From contig DXZR01000002.1 in NCBI GenBank assembly GCA_019419555.1, positions 1 to 64,000 on the forward strand: DNA of 64,000 nucleotides, written 5' to 3'. The stretch comes from Collinsella sp. (lineage in GTDB: Bacteria > Actinomycetota > Coriobacteriia > Coriobacteriales > Coriobacteriaceae). Shown piece by piece: positions 45,015 through 53,287 of this stretch. A model generated the notes under the pieces. It searched no databases, was not told the DNA's origin, and saw only the letters and a list, made by a program, of their open reading frames with translations. Position 1 is the first letter of the stretch. Each line of letters opens with the position of its first letter. The translations under genes and the position numbers were made by a program.

Positions 45015-45049
45015 AGCCCCCGCCCGGATGTTTCTTCCGGGCGGGGGCT
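45015..45049 (-). terminator. Terminator hairpin after rpiB
   Basis: AGCCCCCGCCCGG / CCGGGCGGGGGCT is a perfect 13-bp stem just past the rpiB stop; on the minus strand it is followed by CTTTAG, a weak T-tract. Confidence 0.75.
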
Positions 45050-45076
45050 GGCGTTAGCGTATGGCTTTGTAGGTCT

Positions 45077-45544
45077 TTAGGCCTCGTCGACGACCTTGAG
45101 GCCGCGCGTGTGGTCGATCTCGTTGAGGAGGTTAACGCGACGCTCATGACGACCGCCCTCAAACTCGGCGTCGAGCCACTCGTCGACAATCATCTTGGCG
45201 AGCTCGGAGCCCACGACGCGGGCGCCAAAGGCGAGCACGTTGGTATTGTTGTGCATGCGGGAGAGCTTGGCGCTGAAGGGCTCGGAGCACACGACGGCGC
45301 GAACACCTTCGACCTTGTTGGCGGCCAGGCTGATGCCGACGCCGGTACCGCAGATCAGGATACCCAGGTCGACGTCACCGTTGGCAACGGCCTTACCCAC
45401 CTTGTAGCCGGCGATGGGGTAATCAAAGCTCTCGGAGGTGTCGGTTCCAAAGTTCACGACCTCGCAGCCGCGCTCCTTCAGGTGCTCGGAAATGATGTTC
45501 TTGAGCTCGACGGCGGCATGGTCGTTGCCGATACCAATCTTCAT
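45077..45544 (-). CDS. rpiB: Ribose-5-phosphate isomerase B
   Basis: The 155-residue RpiB/LacAB-type isomerase interconverts ribose-5-phosphate and ribulose-5-phosphate. The catalytic Cys lies in LICGTGVGISLAANK near residue 70, with NDHAAVELK near residue 7 and the RMHNNTN segment near residue 102. Start ATG 45544 follows AGAGAGGAAC. It is alone, convergent with ndk and divergent from the cysteine desulfidase gene. Confidence 0.93.
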   Translation of the reverse strand: MKIGIGNDHAAVELKNIISEHLKERGCEVVNFGTDTSESFDYPIAGYKVGKAVANGDVDLGILICGTGVGISLAANKVEGVRAVVCSEPFSAKLSRMHNNTNVLAFGARVVGSELAKMIVDEWLDAEFEGGRHERRVNLLNEIDHTRGLKVVDEA

Positions 45545-45815
45545 GAGTGGTTCCTCTCTGGTCCGTGCGGCGGAATTGCTAAAGGTTTTACCGCGTTCGA
45601 CTGCATGATAGCGCGACTTTTGTGTAAACGCTCGGGCGTTTTTTGGTCAAACGCTTTAGCATGCAACAAGACCGGCTTTTCATGAATGAATGCCGTCAGA
45701 TTGCGCTTAAGCGCCGTCCGTCGGAACCATGGTTGCGGTTTCTGATGCATTGTTATCAAATAAAAGAGTTAACTCTTTTTGAGAGCCCAGTCCGTTATAC
45801 AAGTAGGAGATACCT

Positions 45816-47135
45816 ATGCCTGCCGATTCCCTTCGTGATACCGCGTTTTGCGATGTTTTGAACCGCGAGCTTGTCTGTGCGCTCGGCTGCACCGAGCCTA
45901 TTGCCGTTGCCTATGCAGCGGCGCTGGCGAGCCAGACGCTCGGTTGCGAACCCGATCATATGGATGTCGCCTGCTCGGGCAACATCATCAAGAACGTTAA
46001 GAGCGTGACCGTGCCCAATTCGGGCGGTATGCACGGTATTGAGGCGGCGGCCGTGCTGGGTGCCGTGGGCGGCGACGCTAAGAGCGCGCTTGAGGTGCTC
46101 GAGAGCGTTAACGATGAAGACCGCGCTCGTGTGGCCGAGCTCCTCGCCGATGCCGGCTACTGCGATGTGTCGCTTGTCGAGGGTGTGCCCAACCTCTACA
46201 TCAAGGTGACTGCGACGGCCGGGGGCCATACCGCGGTCGTCGAGATTACCGATCACCACACTAATGTCACGTGCCATACGCTCGATGGTATTCCGGTATG
46301 CGGCAAGTCGGCGGGGGAGTGCGCCGCCTGCGCCGAGCGCGTGGTGGCCGAGCGTGCGGCAGATAACGCCGATACGCCCATGTCCATTGATTCCATCATC
46401 GACTTTATCGAGGACGGTGACATTGAGGGCGCCCGCGCTGCCGTTGAGCGTCAGATTGAGCTGAATGGCGCAATCAGTGCCGAGGGCCTTGCGCACGCTT
46501 GGGGCGCCGAGGTGGGTCGTACGCTGCTAGGTGCTCGTGCCGATGACGTCGCCTGCCGTGCCCGTGCCCGTGCGGCCGCCGGGTCCGACGCCCGCATGAA
46601 CGGTTGCGCGCTGCCGGTCGCCATTGTGTGCGGCTCGGGCAATCAAGGCATTACCTGCGCATTGCCCGTCATGGAGTATGCCGAGTACCTGCGTTGCGAC
46701 CACGAGCGTCTGGTGCGCGCCGTGATGCTGTCCGATCTTATCGCCGTGCATATCAAGAGCTATATTGGTGCGCTTTCGGCGTTTTGCGGTGCTATTTGCG
46801 CCGCGTGCGGCGCCGGCGCTGCGATTACCTGGCTGTGCGGTGGCACGCGCGAGCAGATTGGCGCGACGGTCTCGAATACGCTCGGTAACGTGGGCGGCAT
46901 CGTGTGCGACGGCGCCAAGGCGAGCTGTGCCGCCAAGATCTCGGCTGCCGTCGATGCAGCGATTCTGGGCCATGATATGGCCATGCAGGGTCGCGGCTTC
47001 CGCGCCGGCGAGGGCCTGATCCAAGATACCGTTGAGCAGACAATCGCCAGTATGGGCTACGTAGGCCGTGTGGGCATGAAAGATACCGACGTCGAGATCC
47101 TCAACATCATGATCGGCAAAACCCAGGTGTGCTAG
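45816..47135 (+). CDS. cyuA: CyuA/YhaM-type L-cysteine desulfidase (UPF0597)
   Basis: The 439-residue protein is of the serine dehydratase alpha-like UPF0597 family, whose characterised members are iron-sulfur L-cysteine desulfidases releasing pyruvate, ammonia and sulfide. The conserved ALGCTEPIAVAYAAA near residue 24 holds one predicted cluster cysteine. Further Cys lie in GSGNQGITCALPV and GGIVCDGAKASCAAK near residues 265 and 360. GTAGGAG precedes ATG 45816. Substrate (cysteine versus serine) is inferred from family only. Confidence 0.88.
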   Translation: MPADSLRDTAFCDVLNRELVCALGCTEPIAVAYAAALASQTLGCEPDHMDVACSGNIIKNVKSVTVPNSGGMHGIEAAAVLGAVGGDAKSALEVLESVNDEDRARVAELLADAGYCDVSLVEGVPNLYIKVTATAGGHTAVVEITDHHTNVTCHTLDGIPVCGKSAGECAACAERVVAERAADNADTPMSIDSIIDFIEDGDIEGARAAVERQIELNGAISAEGLAHAWGAEVGRTLLGARADDVACRARARAAAGSDARMNGCALPVAIVCGSGNQGITCALPVMEYAEYLRCDHERLVRAVMLSDLIAVHIKSYIGALSAFCGAICAACGAGAAITWLCGGTREQIGATVSNTLGNVGGIVCDGAKASCAAKISAAVDAAILGHDMAMQGRGFRAGEGLIQDTVEQTIASMGYVGRVGMKDTDVEILNIMIGKTQVC

Positions 47136-47162
47136 TTACGCGGTTTTACCAAACCGCGTAAC
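47135..47162 (+). terminator. Hairpin at the cyuA stop
   Basis: A perfect 12-bp stem, GTTACGCGGTTT / AAACCGCGTAAC, closes on TACC and begins at the stop codon. No T-run follows, so it may act with the adjacent structured element. Confidence 0.6.
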
Positions 47163-47167
47163 CAGTC

Positions 47168-47279
47168 GACGCTGCAAATGCCCCTAAGCGGCAATCTGCC
47201 TTTCAATCGTCGGGCATGGCCAGAAGGCCTATGCCCTCCTCTTTCAAGGCACATTGCTCGCTTAGGGGCATTTTCGCTG
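47168..47279. repeat. Structured intergenic element, copy 1
   Basis: Edges GACGCTGC and TCGCTG, outer stem 47176-47190 / 47259-47273 (15 bp perfect, AAATGCCCCTAAGCG). The 68-nt core has stems GCAAT/ATTGC, TGCCTT/AAGGCA and a GGGCATGGCC-AGAA-GGCC hairpin closed by ATGCCC. Edges and core match copy 2 at 50259-50370, but the outer stem does not. It lies between the cyuA and HAD genes, which converge. Confidence 0.88.
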
Positions 47280-47324
47280 ACTTGTGCTCAACCTGCGGCG
47301 ATATTTGGTTTGGAGCGAGGGGTC

Positions 47325-48083
47325 CTACGACAGTTCGTCGGCTACTTGGTGTTCGTAGAAGGCTTCGATTACGGCGTTAAAGTCGCGGGCGAAGTCTTCC
47401 ATGGTTCCGCGCCAGGTGGCTCGGCCGGGTTTTCCCTGGCCAACATAGGCAGTTTGAATGCCGCAGGCGGGACTGGGGAAGTCGCGCTTGGGATCGTTGC
47501 CCACCATAAGGACCTCGTGTGGCTCGAGCCCCATCACCTGAAGCTGCTCTAGATAGTAGGTGGCATCGGGCTTGCAGCGGGTGGCGTTTCCCATGTGCGT
47601 CACGAGTTCAAAGGGGGCGTCGGCCAGGTCGCCCCAACCCATGCGGCACTCGATGGCCCCCTGGGGAAAGCTGGGGTTGGTAAAGAGCGCGCAGCGCAGC
47701 CCTGCGTCCTGTACGGCCTGGAGCGCGGCGTGTGCGCCCGGCATGGCGTGGGCGTTAATGATATCGTCGTTCTTGTACGGAAGAACTTCGCGGTCATAGT
47801 AGGTAAACGCCTCGTAGATGAGGGGATCGGAGAGGCAGATCCCGCATCGGCGCTCGACCTCTTCTTGGTAAAACTCAAGATTGGTGCGGTTGTCCGTGCC
47901 GCTGCGGCGATTGGCGTTGAGGTCGACCAGGATGGTGCCGAGGCGCGCCATCGTGCCACCGCGGCTGCGGCGCCCGATATCCGCGAGCATCGAAGAGACA
48001 TCCTTAAAATAGCGAAGGATGAACGCGTTGAGGTTGATGCTGAGAAGCGTTTCGTCCATATCGAAAACGACTGCTTTGAGCAC
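47325..48083 (-). CDS. HAD-family hydrolase
   Basis: The 252-residue HAD hydrolase has motif I VFDMDETLL near residue 6, a helical cap, motif II Thr in LFTNPSFP near residue 147, Lys in CKPDATYY and motif IV GNDPKRD near residue 206. It resembles YjjG/phosphoglycolate-type nucleotidases but the substrate is unknown. I chose GTG 48083, which follows GAAAGG on the minus strand; the in-frame extension upstream has no site and enters the rpsA control region. Confidence 0.85.
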   Translation of the reverse strand: MLKAVVFDMDETLLSINLNAFILRYFKDVSSMLADIGRRSRGGTMARLGTILVDLNANRRSGTDNRTNLEFYQEEVERRCGICLSDPLIYEAFTYYDREVLPYKNDDIINAHAMPGAHAALQAVQDAGLRCALFTNPSFPQGAIECRMGWGDLADAPFELVTHMGNATRCKPDATYYLEQLQVMGLEPHEVLMVGNDPKRDFPSPACGIQTAYVGQGKPGRATWRGTMEDFARDFNAVIEAFYEHQVADELS

Positions 48084-48398
48084 GCGGGCACCTTTCTCGA
48101 AAAATCGATCTAGAATCGTTGGCTCCGGATACTTTACCCCAAAGCCGAATGCCTGGCTGGTTATCGTCAAGTTGCGGAGACGTGTGTTCATAAGATTACG
48201 AAAAAGTCTCCACACGAGTAAAAAATCGCAGTTCACGCTTGAAATCGAACTCATTTCCCCGTAACCTATACGAACGTGATTGCATAAGCGTCACATTAGT
48301 ATCTGTCGGCTCCCGAGTGTTCCTAAACGTTGTGTGCTTGTCGCACCCTTCTGTAGGTCCTAGCAATCGGGGCCCCGTAGTTCGAAAGGGGTCCACCT
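48084..48398. promoter_or_regulatory. rpsA upstream region and promoter
   Basis: No gene seen. TTGAAA (48239-48244), a 17-nt spacer and TAACCT (48262-48267) form a plausible rightward promoter, giving an rpsA leader of about 125 nt. GGAGAC (48175) and GTCTCC (48206) can pair upstream of it. The leader could host S1 autoregulation, but I see no recognisable element. Confidence 0.45.
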
Positions 48399-49565
48399 TT
48401 GAGTGAGATTCAGAACTCGTCCATTTTCTCTCTTGACGATGTCAACGAGGAGGAGATGAACAACCTCATCGACGGTACGATTACCGACTTTGATGAGGGC
48501 GATCTCGTTAACGGCACTGTCGTTAAGATCGAGCATGACGAGGTGCTCGTTGACATCGGATTCAAGTCCGAGGGCGTTATCCCGGTCCGCGAGCTGTCCA
48601 TCCGCAAGGACGCTAACCCTGCAGACATCGTTGCACTCGGTGATCCCATCGAGGCTCTGGTACTCCAGAAGGAGGACAAGGACGGTCGTCTGGTCCTGTC
48701 CAAGAAGCGTGCCGAGTACGAGCGTGCTTGGAACCGCATCGAGGAGAAGTTCAACTCCGGCGAGAACGTCGAGGGCGAGGTTATCGAGGTTGTCAAGGGC
48801 GGCCTGATCCTCGACATCGGCCTGCGTGGCTTCCTGCCCGCCTCCCTCGTCGACCTCCGTCGCGTCAAGGACCTCACCTCCTACATGGGCACCCGCATCG
48901 AGGCCCGCGTCATCGAGATGGACCGCAACCGCAACAACGTCGTCCTCTCCCGTCGCGTCGTGCTCGAGGAGTCCCGTAAGGCCGAGCGCTCCGAGATCCT
49001 GTCCAAGCTCAAGTCTGGCATGCGTCTCCAGGGCACCGTTTCCTCCATCGTCGACTTCGGCGCCTTCGTCGACCTCGGTGGTATCGACGGCCTCATCCAC
49101 ATTTCCGAGCTCTCCTGGAACCACGTCAACCATCCTTCCGAGGTTGTCAAGGTCGGCCAGGAGGTCGAGGTCGAGGTTCTCGACGTCGATCTCAACCGCG
49201 AGCGCATCTCCCTGGGTCTCAAGCAGACCACCGAGGATCCGTGGCGCGCACTGGTCAAGAAGTACCCCGTCGGCGCTATCGTCGAGGGCACTGTGACCAA
49301 GCTTGTCCCGTTCGGCGCTTTCGTCGATCTGGGCGAGGGCATCGAGGGCCTGGTGCACATCTCCGAGATGGCCAACAAGCACGTCGATCAGCCTTCTCAG
49401 GTCACCCACGTGGGCGACAAGGTTCAGGTCAAGGTCATGGAGATCGACCTCGACCGTCGTCGTATCTCCCTGTCCATGAAGTCCGCTGCTGAGACTCTGG
49501 GCGTCGAGATCGAGGTTACCCCGCTGCCTTCCGAGAAGAAGGACGAGGAGACCGACGCCGAGTAA
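48399..49565 (+). CDS. rpsA: 30S ribosomal protein S1
   Basis: The 388-residue protein has four S1 RNA-binding domains at about 33-103, 120-185, 206-275 and 292-361, each with the FVDLG/GLVHISE-type core, and an acidic C-terminus. The four-domain form is usual in Gram-positives and shorter than the six-domain E. coli S1. It starts at TTG 48399, 8 nt after GAAAGGGG; no ATG gives a comparable N-terminus. It helps ribosomes load structured mRNAs. Confidence 0.95.
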   Translation: MSEIQNSSIFSLDDVNEEEMNNLIDGTITDFDEGDLVNGTVVKIEHDEVLVDIGFKSEGVIPVRELSIRKDANPADIVALGDPIEALVLQKEDKDGRLVLSKKRAEYERAWNRIEEKFNSGENVEGEVIEVVKGGLILDIGLRGFLPASLVDLRRVKDLTSYMGTRIEARVIEMDRNRNNVVLSRRVVLEESRKAERSEILSKLKSGMRLQGTVSSIVDFGAFVDLGGIDGLIHISELSWNHVNHPSEVVKVGQEVEVEVLDVDLNRERISLGLKQTTEDPWRALVKKYPVGAIVEGTVTKLVPFGAFVDLGEGIEGLVHISEMANKHVDQPSQVTHVGDKVQVKVMEIDLDRRRISLSMKSAAETLGVEIEVTPLPSEKKDEETDAE

Positions 49566-49591
49566 ATCGGTTTGACGATCACTTGTTTTAA

Positions 49592-49624
49592 GGGATCCGT
49601 CCGCAATGGACGGGTCCCTTTTTT
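49592..49624 (+). terminator. Intrinsic terminator after rpsA
   Basis: GGGATCCGTCC and GGACGGGTCCC pair (one wobble) around GCAAT and are followed by six T. Confidence 0.92.
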
Positions 49625-49887
49625 GCATTTGCTGCTGAGGTGCGCGATGCTGCCCGGGCTGTCCACAGGCTATTGGGTTGTCAGTGCATGAAAAATGCCG
49701 ACATCCCGCCTCGGGGAGGAGGCGGGAACACACCGAGTAGACGGAGGGGTGTGGAGCGCGGTCGCGTCTCGACTGACGACGTTGCCCATCGACAGGACCA
49801 TTGTAGCGCATGGCGGTTCTTGGTTTATCGTGTCGAGCGTTTGCGTTGTGCCATTGCCTGCGGCAACGGTGTGTTACACTCTTGCAC
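49625..49887 (+). promoter_or_regulatory. rnpB upstream region with promoter
   Basis: No gene seen. A CCCGCCTC/GAGGCGGG hairpin lies at 49710-49731. TTGCCT (49854-49859) and TACACT (49875-49880) are spaced 15 nt apart, and a start 7 nt after the -10 would coincide with the 5' end of rnpB at 49888. Confidence 0.5.
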
Positions 49888-50251
49888 TGCTGAGTGGGCC
49901 AGACGGTCGCGCGATGTGCTGCTTGCAGCACGCGTGAGGAAAGTCCGGGCTCCAGAGGGCGGGATGCCGGCTAACGGCCGGGCGGAGTGATCCGACGGAA
50001 AGCGCCGCAGAAAAGAAGACTCCCACCTGCGCCGCAAGGCGTAAAGGGAAAAGCTGAAACGGTGGTGTAAGAGACCACCAGCGTCGTGGTAACACGGCGG
50101 CTTGGCAAGCCCCATCCGGAGCAAGCGCGAATAGGAACGCTATGGGCCGGCCCGGTCCGCGTTCGGGTAGCGTGCGTGGAACTGCACGGTAACGTGCAGA
50201 CAAGATAAATGACCGTTCACGACAGAACCCGGCTTATCGGCCCACTCAGCA
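49888..50251 (+). ncRNA. rnpB: RNase P RNA (bacterial type A-like)
   Basis: The conserved RNase P blocks are all present. P1 is formed by TGCTGAGTGGGCC at the 5' end and GGCCCACTCAGCA at the 3' end. GAGGAAAGTCCGGGCTCC (CR-I) follows near 49935, AGAGACCACCAGCG-type sequence lies near 50070, and ATAGGAACGCTATGG plus GACAAGATAAATGACCGTTC and ACAGAACCCGGCTTAT (CR-V) close the 3' part. The RNA is the catalytic subunit that matures tRNA 5' ends. It is followed within 10 nt by a structured repeat element. Confidence 0.96.
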
Positions 50252-50258
50252 CTTTGTT

Positions 50259-50370
50259 GACGCTGCGAACCCGTCAGCGCGGCAATCTGCCTTTCAAGCC
50301 TTCGGGCATGACCATAAGGTCAATGCCCTTGTCTTTCAAGGCACCTTGCTCGCGCTGACGGGTTCTCGCT
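50259..50370. repeat. Structured intergenic element, copy 2
   Basis: Same edges (GACGCTGC, TCGCTG) and core as 47168-47279. The outer stem is 50267-50281 / 50351-50365, again 15 bp and perfect, but of unrelated sequence (GAACCCGTCAGCGCG). In the core hairpin GACC-ATAA-GGTC replaces GGCC-AGAA-GGCC, a compensatory A-T for G-C change. It lies directly after rnpB, ahead of the yigZ-like gene. Confidence 0.88.
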
Positions 50371-50483
50371 GTTGGTGACGGTATCATTGGCGTTTCCGTT
50401 CTTGTTGGCGAGGTCAACGGTGCTGTCTTTGCCGTATTATTGAGGCTGTTTGTTGCTGCGCTTTATTTTGTTGAGGGGCTTTG

Positions 50484-51119
50484 TTGGACAGCTATTTTAC
50501 TCTGCAATCGAATATTGAGGTTTCGGGCGAATTTGTGGACCGCAAGAGCCGGTTTATTGCCCAGCTGGTCCATATTGAGTCCGAGGATGAGGCGAATGCC
50601 TTTATCGAGACCGTTCGCAAACGTCATTACGACGCTCGACACAATGTTCCCGCGTGGATTTTGGTCGATGGACGCGAGCGTCAAAGCGATGACGGTGAGC
50701 CGAGCCGCACGAGCGGTATGCCGACGCTCGAGGTGTTGCGCGGCGCGGGGCTCAAAAATGTTTGCTGCGTAGTGACGCGCTATTTTGGTGGCACGCTGTT
50801 GGGGCCTGGTGGCTTGGTACGCGCCTATACCGCGGCGACGCAAGCGGCGGTGGCCGCGGCTCGGGAGGCCGGGCAGATCGTCGAGATGACGAGCGTCGTG
50901 CCTGTTGACGTGCATGTGGCCTATCCGCAGTATGAGCAGGTGCTTCGCTTGGCGCAGGATTCGGGTGCCAAGGTTTCGGATACCGATTACGCGGATGCCG
51001 TGACACTTCACTTGGTGTTTAAGGCGGGGGAGCAGGAGTCTTTTTGCGCCAGGATGCACGAGCTTATGGCGGGGCGCGAGGAGATCGAGGTCGGTGCTCC
51101 CGTATTTGCCGAGTTCTAA
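50484..51119 (+). CDS. YigZ/IMPACT-family protein
   Basis: The 211-residue two-domain protein is of the UPF0029/IMPACT family. The N-terminal domain has KSRFIAQLVHIES, HNVPAWILVDG and DDGEPSRTSGMPTLEVL, then RYFGGTLLGPGGLVRAY near residue 97. A C-terminal ferredoxin-like domain follows. The biochemical role in bacteria is unclear; YvyE/YigZ relatives bind nucleic acids or ribosomes. TTG 50484 lies 5 nt after GAGGGG; TTG 50481 is too close. No ATG start fits. Confidence 0.88.
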   Translation: MDSYFTLQSNIEVSGEFVDRKSRFIAQLVHIESEDEANAFIETVRKRHYDARHNVPAWILVDGRERQSDDGEPSRTSGMPTLEVLRGAGLKNVCCVVTRYFGGTLLGPGGLVRAYTAATQAAVAAAREAGQIVEMTSVVPVDVHVAYPQYEQVLRLAQDSGAKVSDTDYADAVTLHLVFKAGEQESFCARMHELMAGREEIEVGAPVFAEF

Positions 51120-51186
51120 CGGCGACGGCCGGCGTGCTTTTGGATGGATCCCAAGCGCGCCGGCCGTCGTTTTTCTGTGCTGCCGT

Positions 51187-51633
51187 TTACTCGGCGAGCT
51201 GCTTTAGTACATCACAGGCGATTTCGACGGCATCGTCGATGCAGCCGGGGCAGCTGCGAAGCGGACCCTTGTCCGATCCGATGCCCTTGAGCGTGCCGCA
51301 GACGGTCGTCGTGTTCTTCTCGCCAAAACGCTTGGCGATTTCGCGCGACAGTTTGTAGGTCTGGCCTTTGGTCTTGGGGTTTTCCATGCCGTCGCTCATC
51401 ACAAAGCCCATGATGGCCACGGCGCCCGAGATGGCGCCGCAGGTTTCGGTCATGCCGCCCATGCCGGCGCCAAATCCCTCGGTGAGGGTAAAGGCGGTCT
51501 GGGGGTCGAGCCCGACGGCAGGTGCGAGCGTGCAGGCGACGGCCTGGGCGCAGTTAAAGCCACGGGCGTGGTATTCGGCAGCCTGAGCCTGACAGGCGTT
51601 GATGTCGAGCTGGGCCGTATCGATTTGCTTCAT
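51187..51633 (-). CDS. C_GCAxxG_C_C family redox-type protein
   Basis: The 148-residue cysteine-rich protein matches the C_GCAxxG_C_C (TIGR01909) pattern: NCAQAVA near residue 27, GFGAGMGGMTETCGAISGA near residues 52-70, and the CPGC pair near residue 132. Family members are small anaerobe proteins thought to bind a metal or iron-sulfur centre, often beside redox genes. AAGGAG precedes ATG 51633; an upstream in-frame extension lacks a site. Function here is unknown. Confidence 0.88.
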   Translation of the reverse strand: MKQIDTAQLDINACQAQAAEYHARGFNCAQAVACTLAPAVGLDPQTAFTLTEGFGAGMGGMTETCGAISGAVAIMGFVMSDGMENPKTKGQTYKLSREIAKRFGEKNTTTVCGTLKGIGSDKGPLRSCPGCIDDAVEIACDVLKQLAE

Positions 51634-51863
51634 CGTTGTCTCCTTGTTCACGGTGTACCCGCCTATGGTACCCGTGACGGGGCATGTAATCATCGAGAGC
51701 TTCATGTATGCCTCGTTTTTATCTATCGAACAAATGCCCAAGGCTTGAGATAAATACCCCTGATCAATTTGTCCCTTAACCTACCTTGGGGATGGGTTGT
51801 GAGGGGTGCGGGGTAGCGGTATCGTGAACCGGATAAAACGTAACCCAGGCAAGGGAGCTAGAT

Positions 51864-53147
51864 ATGAGCGAGCAGACCATCGGTACTACATGTGTTCAGG
51901 GCGGCTATCACCCGGGAGATGCCGAGCCGCGCCAGGTGCCCATTTACCAGTCCACCACGTGGAAATACGACACGTCGGAGCACATGGGCAAGCTGTTTGA
52001 CCTGGAGGAGTCTGGTTACTTCTACAGCCGTCTGCAGAACCCCACGTGCGATCTGGTTGCCGCCAAGATCTGCGAGATGGAGGGCGGCACCGCTGCGATG
52101 CTCACGAGCTCGGGCATGGCTGCGAACTTCCTCGCGATCTTTAACGTGGCCGGTGCCGGCGATCACGTGGTCGCGAGCTCTGCCATCTATGGCGGTACCT
52201 ACAACCTGCTCGCCCATACTATGGAGCGCATGGGTCTGACCTGCACGTTCGTTGCCCCCGACTGCACCGACGAGGAGCTCGAGGCAGCCTTTGAGCCCAA
52301 TACCAAGCTCGTCTTTGGCGAGACGATCGCCAATCCCGCCCTTGCCGTGCTCGATATTGAGCGCTTTGCCAAGGCCGCGCATGACCACGGCGTGCCGCTG
52401 ATGGTCGATAACACCTTCCCGACGCCCGTGATGTGCCGCCCCTTTGAGTGGGGCGCCGACATCGTTACGCACTCCACCACCAAGTACATGGATGGACATG
52501 CTGCCTACCTGGGCGGCGTGATCGTCGACCACGGCCAGTTTGACTGGATGACCCATGCGGACAAGTTCCCGGGTCTCACCACGCCCGACGAGAGCTACCA
52601 CGGCGTGACCTATGCCGAGAAGTTCGGTCGTGAGGGCGCCTTCATTACCAAGGCAACCGCTCAGCTCATGCGCGACCTCGGCCCCATGCAGAACCCTCAG
52701 GCGGCCTTCTTCTTGAACAGCTCGCTCGAGAGCCTGCATGTGCGCATGCCGCGTCATTGCGAGAACGGCCTGGCCGTTGCCAAGTTCCTGCAGAGTCATC
52801 CCAAGGTACGCTTCGTGAGCTATCCGGGCCTGGAGGGCGATAAGTACTACGACATCGCTCAGAAATACATGCCCAACGGTACCTGCGGCGTTGTGAGCTT
52901 TGGCTTTAACGGTGGTCGCGCGGCGGCCGAGACCTTTATGAAGAGCCTCAAGCTCGCCCAGATCGCCACGCACGTGGCCGACGCCCGCACTTGCTGCCTG
53001 CATCCCGCTAATGCCACACATCGCCAGATGAACGATGAGGAGCTCATCGCCTGTGGCATCTCCGCCGACATGGTGCGCCTGTCGTGCGGCCTCGAGGACA
53101 CGGCCGACTTGATTGCCGACCTTGAGCAGGCACTCGAGCAGTGCTAG
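51864..53147 (+). CDS. O-acetylhomoserine sulfhydrylase / Cys-Met metabolism PLP enzyme
   Basis: The 427-residue PLP enzyme is of the trans-sulfuration family. The substrate-side segment YSRLQNPTCD lies near residue 54, the cofactor-contact TSSGMAAN near residue 80, and the PLP lysine is in HSTTKYMDGH near residue 208. Length and the long insert after the lysine point to O-acetylhomoserine aminocarboxypropyltransferase (MetY) rather than cystathionine gamma-synthase, but methionine gamma-lyase cannot be excluded. AAGGGAG precedes ATG 51864. A strong terminator follows. Confidence 0.88.
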   Translation: MSEQTIGTTCVQGGYHPGDAEPRQVPIYQSTTWKYDTSEHMGKLFDLEESGYFYSRLQNPTCDLVAAKICEMEGGTAAMLTSSGMAANFLAIFNVAGAGDHVVASSAIYGGTYNLLAHTMERMGLTCTFVAPDCTDEELEAAFEPNTKLVFGETIANPALAVLDIERFAKAAHDHGVPLMVDNTFPTPVMCRPFEWGADIVTHSTTKYMDGHAAYLGGVIVDHGQFDWMTHADKFPGLTTPDESYHGVTYAEKFGREGAFITKATAQLMRDLGPMQNPQAAFFLNSSLESLHVRMPRHCENGLAVAKFLQSHPKVRFVSYPGLEGDKYYDIAQKYMPNGTCGVVSFGFNGGRAAAETFMKSLKLAQIATHVADARTCCLHPANATHRQMNDEELIACGISADMVRLSCGLEDTADLIADLEQALEQC

Positions 53148-53215
53148 GCTAGCTCCGTACAAGGCGCCGATGCTGGCAGAAAGTTTCGGCGACCTTTCGT
53201 TCCGATTCCGTAGGC

Positions 53216-53261
53216 GGGACCCCAATCGCGGCAGTTTGCAGGCGATTGGGGCCCCGTTTTT
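53216..53261 (+). terminator. Intrinsic terminator after the MetY-type gene
   Basis: CCCCAATCGC pairs with GCGATTGGGG, extended by GGG/CCC across a bulge, and is followed by five T. Confidence 0.9.
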
Positions 53262-53287
53262 GCGTTGCGCCACTCGAAAGGATGGAT

